Below are positions 48,633-61,572 of a stretch of DNA of 64,000 nucleotides, piece after piece. This stretch comes from Clarkia xantiana subsp. parviflora. Lineage: Eukaryota > Streptophyta > Magnoliopsida > Myrtales > Onagraceae. The translations under genes and the position numbers were made by a program. The DNA lies in NCBI GenBank assembly GCA_036873135.1, contig JAPTYO010000023.1, positions 5,281,834 through 5,345,833 of the forward strand, in the 5' to 3' direction. Position 1 is the stretch's first letter. Each line of letters opens with the position of its first letter. The notes under the pieces were generated by a model, which was not told the origin of the DNA, did not search any database, and worked only from the letters and a program-made list of their open reading frames with translations.

Positions 48633-51600
48633 TCACATCAACACACCTTGATCATTATTGAGTGCCTTCTTGACAATCTCAAACTTATCAGCAAAACCCT
48701 TGTTGTTCTTCACAACATACTCTCCCACAAAAAACGTGATCCCTTGTCTGAGAAGCTCAAGCTCCGGAATCACTGCAGCTCGCGTGAAGACATTCCACAA
48801 GGTTTTGCTGGGATTCTCGAGCATTGTCTCAAACATCATCCGAAAGTGCATTATCCGCTTCGGAGTCATCTGCTTCACGTCGCTAAAATCTACCGTCTTC
48901 AGGACGGCAAGAGACAGTGTAAAACATGTCACCATTTCTGCTACAAACTTTGCCAAATGCATGGATCTTTGAAGCTGCATTGATTCCACCTCTTTGAAAT
49001 GATCCCACAAGCAATACTGAGAAGAAACAATAAACCAGCACAATAATCAAAACTTGATTCTATTTTATATTTTTATGCTTTACTTTACTGAGATAATAAT
49101 AATAAGGTTAAAGAATCTAAAATACACTCAGATATAAAATGACGATATTCAATGTCCTAACTATCAGATTTGTTGCTTTTCACTTTTTTCGACTGATTTT
49201 GGTGCTAAAATTGGCTTTTTATGCAACAAAAACGTTGTTTTCCATTCATGGTGGTTTAGACTAATTTGATGCTTAAATAATATGTTTTTATTCCGTCAAT
49301 TTTAAAAGGACAAATTTTGGCGTTAAAATTGGCTTTATAAGCAACAAGAACGTTGTCTTCCAATTTTCCGAAGTATCAGATTTGTTGCTCATGGTTTAGA
49401 CTTATCTGATGCTTAAAAAATATTTTTTCTGTTCCGTTGATTTAAATGGACTGATTTTGGTGTTAAAATTGGTTAAGCAACAAAAACGTTGTTTTCCTTT
49501 TTCGAAGTATCAGATTTATTGCTCATGATTTTGACTTATTTGATGCTTAAAAAAACATGTTTTTGTTTTGTCAATTTTAAGAGAAAAAAGTGCAAATCAA
49601 CCAATCTGATAGTTGGGACCGCGATTAGCAACATGACCTACAGTTGGAACTGTTTTTAATACTTAACCCTAAAATAATCCAATAATAAAAAATTAAGAGA
49701 TGCAAACCTGTAAAGTGAATTTATGATTCTTGTCGTGCTCACACAGTTTTGTAGCCAAAACACAGTAGTACTTGTTGAAAACTTTCTCCTGAAGACAGCA
49801 CTCGACAAGAACCCGTATTATTTCTCTATCCTGAAACACATCAAAGAAATTTGTTTAGAAAAGAACATAAAGTCTGTCCTTTTTCCTTGTAGTTAATGAT
49901 ATGGAAATATGAGAATCAAATAGAAGATTTAGGTTAAGATACCTGTTTTCCGGGTAAATCGAGCCTTAGAAGTTTTTCAAAAGTATCGATATAGTCGTCT
50001 CCAGTCATTATAATACAAAATATAGCTCTTCTTGCATCTGTGTTCATTCTCTGAGCAGAGGCAAGCTGCAGCATCTTTTGGGCTTCCAGAACTTCTTTAT
50101 CAATTGTGCTTGCAACCTCCTCGATGTTGTCGATCGGGGAAATTAAATCCCCTGAAGACCACCACAATCCTTTCTTGTTAGGATCAAGCAACTTGCTCCA
50201 CTTGATTCCCCTAATTATGATATCCTCAACTCTTAACTGAAAATAAGGTAACCATGTAAGCCGGTGGAACTGAAAATTCGCAAATACGATTTAACCTCGA
50301 TATAAAAAGGGGTTAAGAACCTAAAAACAGTCTCAACTATAGGTCATGTTGCTAATCGGTGTCCTAGATTTAAAATGTTGATACTCGGTGTCTCAACTAT
50401 CAGATTTGTTGCTTTCTACTTTTTTCGACTAATTTTGGCGTTTTAAGCAACAAAAACATTTTTTTTTCCACTTTTCAGAAGTATCAAATTTGTTACTCAT
50501 GTTTTGATGCGTAACATGGTTTTGTTTAGTCAATTTTAAGAGAAAAAAGTGAATAAACTAATCTGATAGTTGGGACACCAGATACGAACATTCTAAATCT
50601 GGGACAATGATTAGCAGCATGGCCTTTTTTAGGTTCTTAACCCTATAATAAAAATTAAAAGTGAATAAAAAACCCAGAAAGAAATGATCAAGGGAGAACA
50701 ACCTTCTGGAGCCATTTCTTTATCCGAGTATGTGGTATGGAATCCTCCTTGGTCTTTTTCTTGTTGTTCTTGATGTCGCATATTGTTTCGAGCATGAATT
50801 CCATCTGTTAAAGATACTGTAAGATACACGTTGAAAGGCTCCTTTGAGAGGGAAATAGATGTTTGATTAGAAATAAGCTTACTCTCTTGCCACTGATGTT
50901 TGACTGGCCATCTACAGGGGATGCCTTCAATTCAATCACCTTATTCTGAACGCTGACGATAAAGTTTTTCATGGCAACAGGGTCGTCACCTCTAATTTTC
51001 ATTCCACAACCTAGTTAATCGAGAGGGTCGGGTTAGACATTGCATAAATGTATGAAGAGACCATTTTTATTATTTTTTTATAGGTAAGCTATTGGATTTT
51101 ATTGAAATTGTACATATACATACACCACAAGTAAATTATATTACTTATTGGCCAAAAAATAAATAAATTACTTAGGTGGATTGAAAAATGAAAGACCAAC
51201 AGAGGCTGCAGCTGAAACTAAAAGCATGGAATTATATTTATTAATGTTAAAGGTAAATTATTCATTAATAACGCAGAAGCTAAAACATGGATTATGCAGG
51301 ATTCAATGAAGACTTACATTGCAAAATTGTCAAGATAGTAGACACATCAATCTCTGCAAGCCGTTTGCTCAAAATGATCAGGAAGTCGTATATCAAATCA
51401 CTAGAAAGCAGCAGAAGAAGTCACAAAGTCAATAAACATACTACTTCACATCCATAGCTTGGTAGGAAAAGCAAGCAGAAACGTGATTCAATGAAGAAAA
51501 AGGTACGCTCTTTATCTTTGAGAAACAGAGACATGCAATGCTCTGATAATAGCAACATCAAAATTTCAGTAATAGATAATAGCTACTTACCTGGAACAAA

Positions 51601-54146
51601 CGCCAAATATGCATAGATAGGAGAGCAAGAGTGTAAGATTTCGCAGAGAAAGGTTATCTTCTTTAAGGTATTCATCCTGAAAATCCAAACGCTTATAATG
51701 TCAATTATTTGAAGGAGTAAGAACGAAATGAATTTTGTTCTCGAGTATTACTTAATAAAATCATTTTGAAACATTCTATAGACATATAATCCAGTCATTT
51801 CCATCGTTCTCATGCCACACCTCAAAATTTTTAGCAAGAGACGCCAAAAGCTTTGCACTGAAGTCAACCCCAACTTTACAAGCCAAGCCAGCAACAAAAG
51901 CTCCAAAAATAGCAGCATACCTTGATAGACAGCAAATGATTAGCAGTTAAGAGCTTGTACACTATACGAGTACTCTTAAACCAACAGCAGGGTAGGAGAG
52001 GGAAATATGCATCATTAATTAAAATGGAATTAATAAAAAAAAAAAACAAGACACGTCTCTGGAGTCTAAACCAAAACACAACGGGTGCCCCTTAAGTCTA
52101 AATTTGCAATTTAAACATAGCTTACATGAGATAAACTACCATTTGCTAAAAACCAAAACTAAACCATTGAAATTGGCTGTGATTGAGAAAAACTGCAAGT
52201 GTAATTTTATCAATAATTTGATCCTATATAGAATTATTGCTAGACTAACTAATGACCCTGCTCGGTGAATCCAGTTCAAGTATGATTTGAAGGTACATTG
52301 CCCTAAGAATTATGATCTGCAATTCTGCATGTCAAATGAGGGCAAGCTATCCAGATTGCAGAAACATACAGAGACAGAAACTTACTGCTCATTGCCACGT
52401 GGACCCCCAGAGCAAGATGCCAAAACCTCCTCACTGACGATCTGGGAGCCAATGCTACGAACAACAGTCTGCACATATGTAAAATTAAGGTAAGAATTCT
52501 TTTTCCAGTTCAAGCAATCCTTGGCTCATAAGAAGCAAGTTGAACGTACATGGGTGCTGGATCCACTAAAAAATAGAAATCCCTTTAACTTAAAGCATGA
52601 TACTGAGAGTCAAACCTTTATCAAGAGATCAAACAGTACAAAATGGTTATCCGAAGAATAATAAGAAATGAAACTCTTTATAGTTTTGAGATGCATAGAC
52701 TTTCACCAATTTGTTCTAAACACAGAGACCAATACAGGGAAGGAAGAAAAATAAGAGAAAATATAGAAATTCATCAAGCCAGCTGATGGACTACAAGTAT
52801 CTACAGTTTTAAGTACATCCAAGAAAACCACAAGGATCATGTTGAGCAAATTCAGCGAGTAAGTAAATACTTCCTCTCAACATACTTGATAGATTGTGGC
52901 AACTTCTTCCGTAACAGATTCTACATTGGATTCTGACAACCTATTAAGAATACCTGGAAAAAAAATCTCATTAATAAACCAGGCTTTATCCATATCTTCA
53001 ACTAAGGATGATAGAAGTAACAATCTCATACCCCTGATACGTCTACGGAGCTGGGTATGCTCTTCAGACTCTGATCCTGCACGAGCTCTTAAATGAGGAG
53101 CAACATATTTTTTCGCATTAACCTCAGGCACAGAGGCTTTGGTAGTAACCTCCTGCGCAGCTATCTCAGCTCCAGAACTCTCTACTTTCTCGGAGGCTTC
53201 ATCTTTAAGTCTATCCTTTTTCTTTCGTTTCTTTCTAGAAAGTTCCTTGGAGGGGATATCTTCCAGTTGCACATCTTTGTGAGGAGGTTCTTCAGGTTCC
53301 GAGGTTCCCTCCTCAAAATCAACAGTTTGAACACCGTCAGAAACATGTTCTGTTAAATGTTCAATTCTCCTTTTCTTACGTGATGATTTTTTCTGTTTTC
53401 CCTTCAGGTCCTCTTCTGCAGCGACATCCTCTTGGTTGTAGGAATCAAGGATAGAAGGTACGAATTTAAAGAATTTGTTTAGACCATCATTAAATCCCCT
53501 TAATTTTCCTCCCTTCACTTTCAGTTTTTTCGCTAGCTTCCTTTCCAACTCTAAATCTTCTTCGGCAATGACAGAATCAACACGCATTTCCTTTTCCAAA
53601 TACTCTTCAAACTTCGTCTTTCGGCTCTTCTTAGCAAGTTTCTTTGCTTTCACATGCTTCAATGCAGGAGAGTCGTGATGAAGTAAAATCTCATTTTCAA
53701 TCTCCGGATTCTCTTGAACACTAGAATGGCCCAATATCTCATCTCTGTCAGAGTCAGAAGCTTCTTTAAAATTTTCTTCTTCCACCTTGTTTACTGATTT
53801 TGAAGCTATTGATGTTTTTTTCAACTTCTGTGCTTCCTGCAACCAGTTGTTCCATGAAATAGAAAGCAAAGACTAGTATTGTAGAACGCCATATCCCAAT
53901 ATATGTAAAGCGAGGTAAACAATACCTGACGATCAATCCACGATTGATGCTTAGTCTGCTTCTTTGCTGTTCTAGCTTCTTTTCGCTTCTCTCGGCGAGA
54001 TTTTGTTGGCAATTTTCTCTCAACTTCAGCTACAAACAAAAAGGAACAGCTCCAGATTAAAGCAAAAACTGGATGCATTAAAAAGTTTATCCAATTCTCC
54101 TGCAATGAAAACACATAATCGAGAAAGGCAACGGAGGCATACCCAT
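48633..54146 (-). CDS. NOM1: Nucleolar MIF4G-MA3 protein (NOM1/SGD1-like), thirteen coding exons
   Basis: Minus-strand coding exons are 54146-54143, 54029-53926, 53836-53032, 52953-52886, 52468-52386, 51920-51821, 51676-51591, 51400-51318, 51010-50883, 50804-50703, 50236-49943, 49830-49708 and 49016-48633. All introns are GT-AG and phases close, giving 787 residues. The N-terminal third is charged, with nuclear/nucleolar-type basic runs (RREKRKE, SSRKKRR, RKKRKKKDR). MIF4G starts at LRRRIRGILNRLSESN (about residue 300) and runs to about 500. MA3 starts at DARRAIFCIIMTGDDY (about 588) and runs to about 705. Yeast Sgd1 and human NOM1 act in nucleolar 18S rRNA processing and engage DEAD-box helicases (Fal1/eIF4A3). 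The start ATG followed by G and a donor gives M-AEVERKLP. No break was seen. Confidence 0.93.
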
Positions 54147-54567
54147 TCTTTTGTATTGAATTAGTCCAGCTGATAACTGCCATTAGAGGAGGAAGAAGCA
54201 AGTTAATAATGACCTTCACAAGCCTAAATTAAAATAAAGCTCCTGAGTTTTATCAAACATTTACTAACTAATAAGGACTAAGCTCTACTTTACGATAGTG
54301 AATTCAGATAATGCATAACACTTCTAGCCAGCCATAGGACATATGATTGCATGGCAATCTCACATCTATATTACGTCGTTACATCTATATTACGTATAGT
54401 ACATGTGCAGGGTCTTTTGGGTTTCAAAAACCAGCGGTGGGGCGACCCGCGGGCCCCACGCTATAGCAAGGCTGAATGTGGATAACTATTAACTCAAACC
54501 CAAACACGATTAGTCACCTTGATTAGTGCTCTGTTGATTCCTCTGTTGAATCGAACTGGACGGCAGC
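54147..54567 (-). promoter_or_regulatory. NOM1 5' flank
   Basis: This stretch holds the upstream untranslated sequence and probable promoter of NOM1. A GC-rich block at about 54413-54470 (GCGACCCGCGGGCCCCACG) stands out. No canonical TATA box was assigned. Confidence 0.4.
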
Positions 54568-54741
54568 GGTGGACACGGTGGTGGCGGTGGACACGGTGGT
54601 GGCGGTGGACACGGTGGCGGCGGTGGACACGGTGGCGGCGGTGGACACGGTTGTGGCGGTGGACACGGTTGTGGCGGTGGATACGGTTGTGGCGAGGACG
54701 CGGTGGTGGCGAGGACGCGGTGGTGGCGAGGACGCGGTGGT
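54568..54741. repeat. 18-bp and 17-bp GC-rich minisatellites upstream of NOM1
   Basis: Seven units of GGTGGACACGGTGGTGGC type start every 18 bp from 54568 to 54676. Three units of GGCGAGGACGCGGTGGT follow at 54691, 54708 and 54725. The two long plus-strand open frames across it (Val-Asp-Thr and Trp-Arg repeats) are artefacts of the repeat. Confidence 0.9.
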
Positions 54742-54949
54742 CGGCCGGAAAATAGAAATCTGGAACGAAGTCTTGCTGAGTTGCTGTTGCTGGAAAATAG
54801 AAATCTGGTGTCTGGCTGCTGCGGTAACCTAGTGAGGACTGAGGTAAGATTTTTTTATTTATAAATTTAGTCCTTACCGTTCCATATAAGTGTTGTTGTA
54901 ACTATATTGTTTTATAAAATTATGAGAACACATATATACACATACGCTA

Positions 54950-55085
54950 CGGGGCGAGTCTATGGTCACCGTGACCCCGGACCCGTCGCCCCGAGACGCT
55001 AGACCTGATCCTGTTCCGTAACCCGCCGGTCGGCAAGTCGAAATCAGGTTGGGTACCCGCGGGTCGTTGCCACCTCTAATTGTGA
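54950..55085. mobile_element. Fragment of a hAT-like element (GACCCGCGGGT words)
   Basis: The right end reads, reversed, TAGAGGTGGCAACGACCCGC, with GGGTACCC words inside, in the style of the other hAT-like elements here. No matching left end or target duplication was found, so it is probably truncated. Confidence 0.4.
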
Positions 55086-55592
55086 AGTAATTACATTGTT
55101 GTATGAGGTTACGTGCAAACTCAATTCAATGTAAAGTGAGACTGTGAGACTGCATCAAAAAAACGGACGTAATGTGAGATTATTAGTGTTTATTATTTAT
55201 TAAATAGATAAACTAATTTGTATGTTATATATAATTTAATTTCTTATTATCATTATTAGCTTTTTATTTTTATAAATTCCATGACTCATTATGACAAAAT
55301 AAAGAATAATGCACCTATCAAATTGATTAAAAGTGTATTTCATGTCATTTTTTAATATAAAATATTTTATAAAACTATACGAAATGTTTCAATTAATAGT
55401 ATTTTAATATGTGAATTTAGTTTTAATATTTTAATAATTGTTGTTTATAATTCATGAATATACTATACTATTATAAATATAAAGTTTAAGTTAGTTGTTC
55501 TAAAAATAAATAATCGTTTATGCCTTATTGTATTAAGATATAATATATTTTCATATAGATTAATATAATAATAATAAAGTCATTTTACAATG

Positions 55593-56781
55593 TGTTGGTT
55601 TTAGGGAGAATTAATACGGATCAAACTAGATACATGTCGGGTAACTAATACGCAGCGGAAAGGGTGCACATACCTATATCGCAATATGTAGCCCAAGATG
55701 TCAACGGGAATTCAGGGAATGTCGGACGGTGTTTTTCGTTTGAATCTTGTTAAGGAGGCAATCTGAAGGCAATGGTCTCCACAACAAGCCTATTTCAATC
55801 TGGTTGCTGGATGGATCTCTGGGGTGAATTACTTGATGTAATTCGGCAACTACTCTTGTTGTGTTAGGGTTCGGCCGAACCTCCTATGTGTCTTAGTAGA
55901 TTGGATTTCTTTGTGAATACTAAAATGGAGAGAATGATCAACCCTAAGAAATCCATAACACCTCTTATTTATTAGAAGAGGTGAGTAAAACCCTTGGTGG
56001 GTTTGTCACCATATTCGGCCGCACCATGTGTCCTGATTGGGCCAGCCCTCATGGGCCGCGCATGGCCCATGGAGATTTCGGCCTGACCCGAAATCCCTTA
56101 TGTGGCATACCCCCAAATTGGACTTAGCATGTTGTGCTTATATTAATGGGCTCCTATTACTGCGGCCCATTTACTCTAAATGCCAATTGTTCCCACTCGC
56201 CGGAATGGGAGGGTGCCTATTAATATGTTGGTGCCTATTAATACGTCGTGGAGGGAGTTCTGATCCTCCGGTCGGAACCACGTACAAGTTCTTCGTAAGA
56301 AGAAGTTCTACGCGGTGTAAGCTCCACAACAAAGCTTCTGATACATTCTTCAACGAGGACAGAACCTCGACTAAGATGTGCACCGAAAATCACTATTAAG
56401 GGGTGAGAGGTTTTCTCTCAAGTTCCTCAATTGAGGTACTTCTTATTCTGAATGAATTGTGTAAACCCCTTAGGTGAGTCCCCTATATATAGGATTGGTG
56501 GAGTGGACAGAAGTACACTCCAACCAATGTGGGACAAGTTTCGGCCGAACCATGCTATTAAAGGAGGAGGCCCAATTTTGGGCCTCCCATGTCAATTAAG
56601 GTTTGGCCAAATTACGCTAATGTGACAATTACCTTAATTAACTTAGGTAATTTCCTTAGCATTACCGGGCTACCAATTACGGCGCCATGTCACCATATAC
56701 TAACAAAAATTAGAGTACATGTTGATTTAACATGTAATTTTTTTAATAAAATATATATAAAAAAAGGACAAGGGACCAACA
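55593..56781 (-). mobile_element. Candidate solo LTR
   Basis: The segment starts TGTTGG and ends CCAACA, an inverted-repeat border of LTR type. Read on the minus strand it has a TATA box (CTATATATAGGGGACTC) near 56485-56500, about 285 bp after its start. Five-base flanks CAATG and CTCGG do not match, and no primer-binding site or polypurine tract was seen. A word GGACCAACACTCGGAT at its border recurs near 57008. It could also be an unrelated intergenic block. Confidence 0.4.
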
Positions 56782-57585
56782 CTCGGATTTGACACGTTAA
56801 AATGCCGTGAAAGAATAAACCCTAACAGTTTTTCTTACAATTTGAAGAGCATGTGAATAAACAGGAGACTGGAAACGCGCGGTGGACTGAGTGCAACATT
56901 GATTATACATAAGAAAATATACAACTTTATCAGGATTATTTACACGTGCTTGGATTGTTTTATTTCGTTTTCCCAATTTATCTGCTGCAGTCAATAATAG
57001 GACGATGGACCAACACTCGGATGCTTTTTTTGGATTAATGTAATCCTATTATTCTAGCTAATCAAATTGGAGTTAAAGTCATTTTCAAGAATATAGCTGA
57101 ATAATATTTTGTTTGGGTTTGGTTTGATTGGTTTATATATAGCACATTCATAATGATTATATATATATGTATTTTGATTTAATGACGTTGAACACATACT
57201 TATCATATTTTAAACTCTACGTAAAATAAGGAATTATATAATTAAAAGTTTCTATTTAAATTATATATATTTATATTGTTTACTAAAAAACAATTACATT
57301 ACTATAATAACATTATACTTAGATTATGTATATAATAAAGTCAAAACAATCTTGCTTTAAAATGGAATGTTTTAATCTATCAAATATATTAGTATATATA
57401 AAAAAAAATCCACATAATAGTAATAATAATACCAATAATATTAATAATAATAATGTATAGGATATACTAAAAGAATTATAATAACAACTTTGAGGTGCAT
57501 TATTTTTACCAAGAAAAAACTACACGCATAAAAGTAAGATATCTATAAATTTTTAAAATTAAGTCATTCACTCATGTAAAATATA
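56782..57585. other. AT-rich intergenic sequence
   Basis: No gene was recognised. A possible Helitron 5' end (TATGTATATAATAAAGTC) lies near 57326 and may belong to the tail ending at 57976. Confidence 0.5.
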
Positions 57586-57976
57586 TTTTTTGGTCACGTC
57601 ATGTAAAATATGTTAAATAATTAATATATCTATATTAACTAATTTAAATAAGAACAATTTAAAATTATTCAAAAAATATCAACAAACAAAATGAGTAAAT
57701 GTTAAAATTACAAGTCTTATATTATATCAACACATCTACTAAAAATATATAACGTTGATTATTTCACTACAATTAAATGTTTTAATAATAATTATTATTC
57801 AAAACTTTAATTAAATTAATACATTATTTTTAATTAATTCTCTATAAAAATAGATCAAAACTTTCAAATAAATGTTGATATATTGTTGCCTATTTAATAA
57901 ATTAAGATAACTTATTTTTTAATTTAATTTTTAATTGGAATTTTTTTCCCACATAGTGCGCGGAGTTAGCCGCTAG
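57586..57976 (+). mobile_element. Helitron 3' portion
   Basis: It ends in a GC-rich segment with TAGTGCGCGGAGTTAGC and terminates CTAG followed by T (57973-57976). It aligns in order with the segment 62214-62545 (shared words include CAACAAA, ATGAGTAAAT, AATATTAG-type and ATGTTGATAT), so both derive from one family. Confidence 0.6.
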
Positions 57977-58760
57977 TAATATATTAACTTAAAAACGATT
58001 TTCATACAAAGTGTTAATATTATAATATATATTTTTATTTATGCACAATAAGAGAGTTAGTCCTTCTACCATGGTAACCAAATTTAATAGTAAAAGCCAA
58101 AATGACTTTCATTTGACAATATATGTCCACTGTAGCAACATTTTGAAAGCCCTTTTGGCTTTTCCCAAATTATAATACCCATATATAAGTATCATTCAAG
58201 CTCAAAAAGCTAAAATGATTTTCAACTATTTATGGTGGGCTTCATCATGGGTGTAGAAGGCAAGGTTTCCCTCGCACAAGGGTGGTTTGCACATGTGTGG
58301 GTACTTTTTTGTTTAATTATTATTTAAATAAAAAAATTAGAAAAATTTCGGAAAAAGTCAGAAATTATAGGAATAAAATAACTTATGTTGAATTTTATGA
58401 TTTTTGAGTAATAATATATATATACTTTGATTTGTATAAACAAATAAAATATTGAAATATAGTTAATACTGACCTTAAATTATATATCCTTTTTAAATAT
58501 AACTAATAGTATAATTTTCATAAATAATTAAGTTTTAAATATTAAATTATAAGTCATTTAATTCATAATAAAATAATTTAATTGGATATAAAATCCTGAT
58601 ACTCAAATATGAGTATTAGTACCATAGTTCAATGATATTCAAAAAAACATTATTTACATACTTAAAATACGCCTTAGTAATTTGCATATCTATTATATTA
58701 TATTAATTCAGCATCGGAAGCCGTCTGGCTGACACGTGGACAGTTTTCCCTGTCACTGTT
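57977..58760. other. AT-rich intergenic sequence
   Basis: No gene or domain was recognised on either strand. Confidence 0.6.
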
Positions 58761-59800
58761 TCCTATTTTGATCGGAATTTAATAGGGTTCTCTGAATTTA
58801 GATACATAATATTGATTGATTTGAAATTAAGAAGTATTTTTATCTCCTATTTTGGTCTCTACGCAATTTAAAGAAATAAATTAATTAAAAGTTTCATTTT
58901 TAAATAATAAATCTATACAGTTTGGCTCCGGAAGACCATAGGCCGCCACGTAGGCAATATATAAATTATTGTTTTCGTTAAATAAAATTTTCTAATTTTT
59001 TTCATTATATATATATATATAATGTAAATAACGGACGGCTCTAATAATAAACCATATTAGCTAAATGTATATAGTAATATATATTATATATAGAAACGAT
59101 TCTTTAATCCTCTTCAAGAGGGAAAAAATCTTCTTAATATAAACACATAGAAAAACATATTTATATACATAAATAATATTATTTAATTTGGCAAAAATCA
59201 ACTCTTTATTTTCTATGAAAATAAATATTATTTACTAATGAATAATAAATATATAGTTTCTAAAAGTTTATACATGTATTTCCTATTTTGATCGGAATTT
59301 AATAGGGTTCTCTGAATTTAGATACATAATATTGATTGATTTGAAATTAAGAAGTATTTTTATCTCCTATTTTGGTCTCTACGCAATTTAAAGAAATAAA
59401 TTAATTAAAAGTTTCCTTTTTAAATAATAAATCTATACAGTTTGGCTCCGGAAGACCATAGGCCGCCACGTAGGCAATATATAAATTATTGTTTTCGTTA
59501 AATAAAATTTTCTAATTTTTTTCATTATATATATATATATAATGTAAATAACGGACGGCTCCAATAATAAACCATATTAGCTAAATGTATATAGTAATAT
59601 ATATTATATATAGAAACGATTCTTTAATCCTCTTCAAGAGGGAAAAAATCTTCTTAATATAAACACATAGAAAAACATATTTATATACATAAATAATATT
59701 ATTTAATTTGGCAAAAATCAACTCTTTATTTTCTATGAAAATAAATATTATTTACTAATGAATAATAAATATATAGTTTCTAAAAGTTTATACATGTATT
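58761..59800. repeat. Nearly perfect 520-bp tandem duplication
   Basis: Copy one (58761-59280) and copy two (59281-59800) both start TCCTATTTTGATCGG and end TACATGTATT. By eye they differ at about two positions (GTTTCATTTT against GTTTCCTTTT; GGCTCTAATA against GGCTCCAATA). The unit has no open frame of note; it contains GGCCGCCACGTAGGC and a short (TA)n. Confidence 0.95.
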
Positions 59801-61572
59801 AAAGTAAATGTATATATTGTATTTACGTTCCAACACTATATAATTCTTATAATTATATATACTATATTGAACCCACAGTGGTATTAGATGAGTGCATCAG
59901 CGCAGATTTTGCAAACCGGGGTCTTCCATGAGAGCTAGATACAAAATATTTATCGGGGCCATCATGAGAGCTATCATGAGTTTTTCTGCAATTTAGGGCC
60001 TATGATGGATGTGGAAAGTGGAATCCGAGTCACTCGAGTTCGTTGTAATGTATTCTCATATTCAATGGATCATCCTTGATCTTTCTCACGTCGTTACAAT
60101 TGTGGCGCTACATAATCGGGCTCAACTATAGCTAGCTACAAAATTAGTCAATGCAAGAGAGGTAAATATCATAATAATCTTTAAGTGCTTCATATAAAAG
60201 TAGTATTTTAACATGTATAATTATAAATATGGTATTAAACGTACAAAATATTCATGTTCGCCTTAAAAAACAATTTTTTAAATTATATTTGTTTTGTGTG
60301 TTTGTAGATAAGAGGGAGAGATCGAGTGCAATGATATGGCAGAAGCAAACAACAATGCAAAAACTACTATAATTAATGAATGCTCAATCTATGAATAGTA
60401 GTTATACTTATAATCAAACAATGAAGAACATTACTTCCAGCTTTAAGAAACAAAGTAGAACTGCCTTATATTGAATGTACTATGATTATAACTACTCCTC
60501 CCCTTTCATTCTCCTTGATCATATGCAAGTGAAGGTTCATACAAATGATGATTACGTTTAAATGTAAAATGAAGAAAAATTCAGCAAATAGAACGAACTA
60601 CAGTCTACAAGCTTCTCAATTTAGATTATTAAAAAGAAAAGGAAAGAAGATGGCTAATGAGGAGTTGTCTCATGCCAAATAAGTAAATTTAGCGGCTAGA
60701 AAGAACTATACCTGATTTTGCACGGACAGAGGTATCCACCGACTGTTATCCCTAGAGGATTCCTCTTTGATCAGCCCAAGTTGAAACACTCATCAATTAT
60801 TTTCACTAAAATCGAGCTGTGATGCATAAGAGCATATATATATATATATATGCAACATAAACATTAGGTAAGAAATAAAGAACCTAATGAGGGGTTTCCA
60901 CGAATAAGAATTGGATGTTTGCATGACAACAATGCTCGATTTGAGACCTGGTCAGAGAAACACAACAAGACCTTAAGACTCAGAGCACAGACAAGACAGG
61001 GTCCGTTGATGGGGCTTGATTTTTGCCCCAATTGATTAAGGCTCGAAAGTGGACAACTTTGAACTTTTGAACAAATAATAATTTAGGATGAAAATGAACA
61101 TTTCTTTGAAGTTCAACAAGGGAGAAATCAGTATCCGTTTCCTATCATCAGTTAAATGGGAGTAGATTTATGTGTAGGGGGAATAAAATAGCTGAGAAAT
61201 TAGGTCAAGATTAGTTAGATAACAAAATGAGTAGAGAACAAGCTTATCCTTTAGTTGAATTGTAAGTGAAAAGACCAACTGTCCCTTAGAGAAAACAACC
61301 TATTCGTACACTGGCTAAATAAGTAATCATGAGGTGTGAGTAACTAAGCATCACATACCACCCCACCAATGAGGCACTGTAGGTGTAAATCCCAGAAACA
61401 GAGCAATGAAGAGAAGAACAATATGAGGGTCGGCTGATAATGCCCCGATGAGTCGATTACATAATAATAATAAGACAATAAAAAAAGGTAAGCGGCGTTT
61501 GAAAATATTTCTAGCAAAGCTAAGAAACCATTGTTGCACCGAAGCAAACATCTGATTCTTAATTTCTTACAT
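59801..61572. other. Intergenic or decayed gene region
   Basis: No complete gene was recognised. On the minus strand a stretch at about 60715-60790 resembles an isolated exon (frame reading GLIKEESSRDNSRWIPLSVQ, then a GTATAG donor). A hydrophobic open frame lies at 61351-61551. These may be parts of the relic at 61573-61899. Confidence 0.4.

Noticed and set aside
54519..54832. Open frames with Trp-Arg or Val-Asp-Thr repeats upstream of NOM1
   Set aside because: They are products of the 18-bp minisatellite. In the minus orientation this region has no ATG able to serve NOM1, and a better start was found at 54146.
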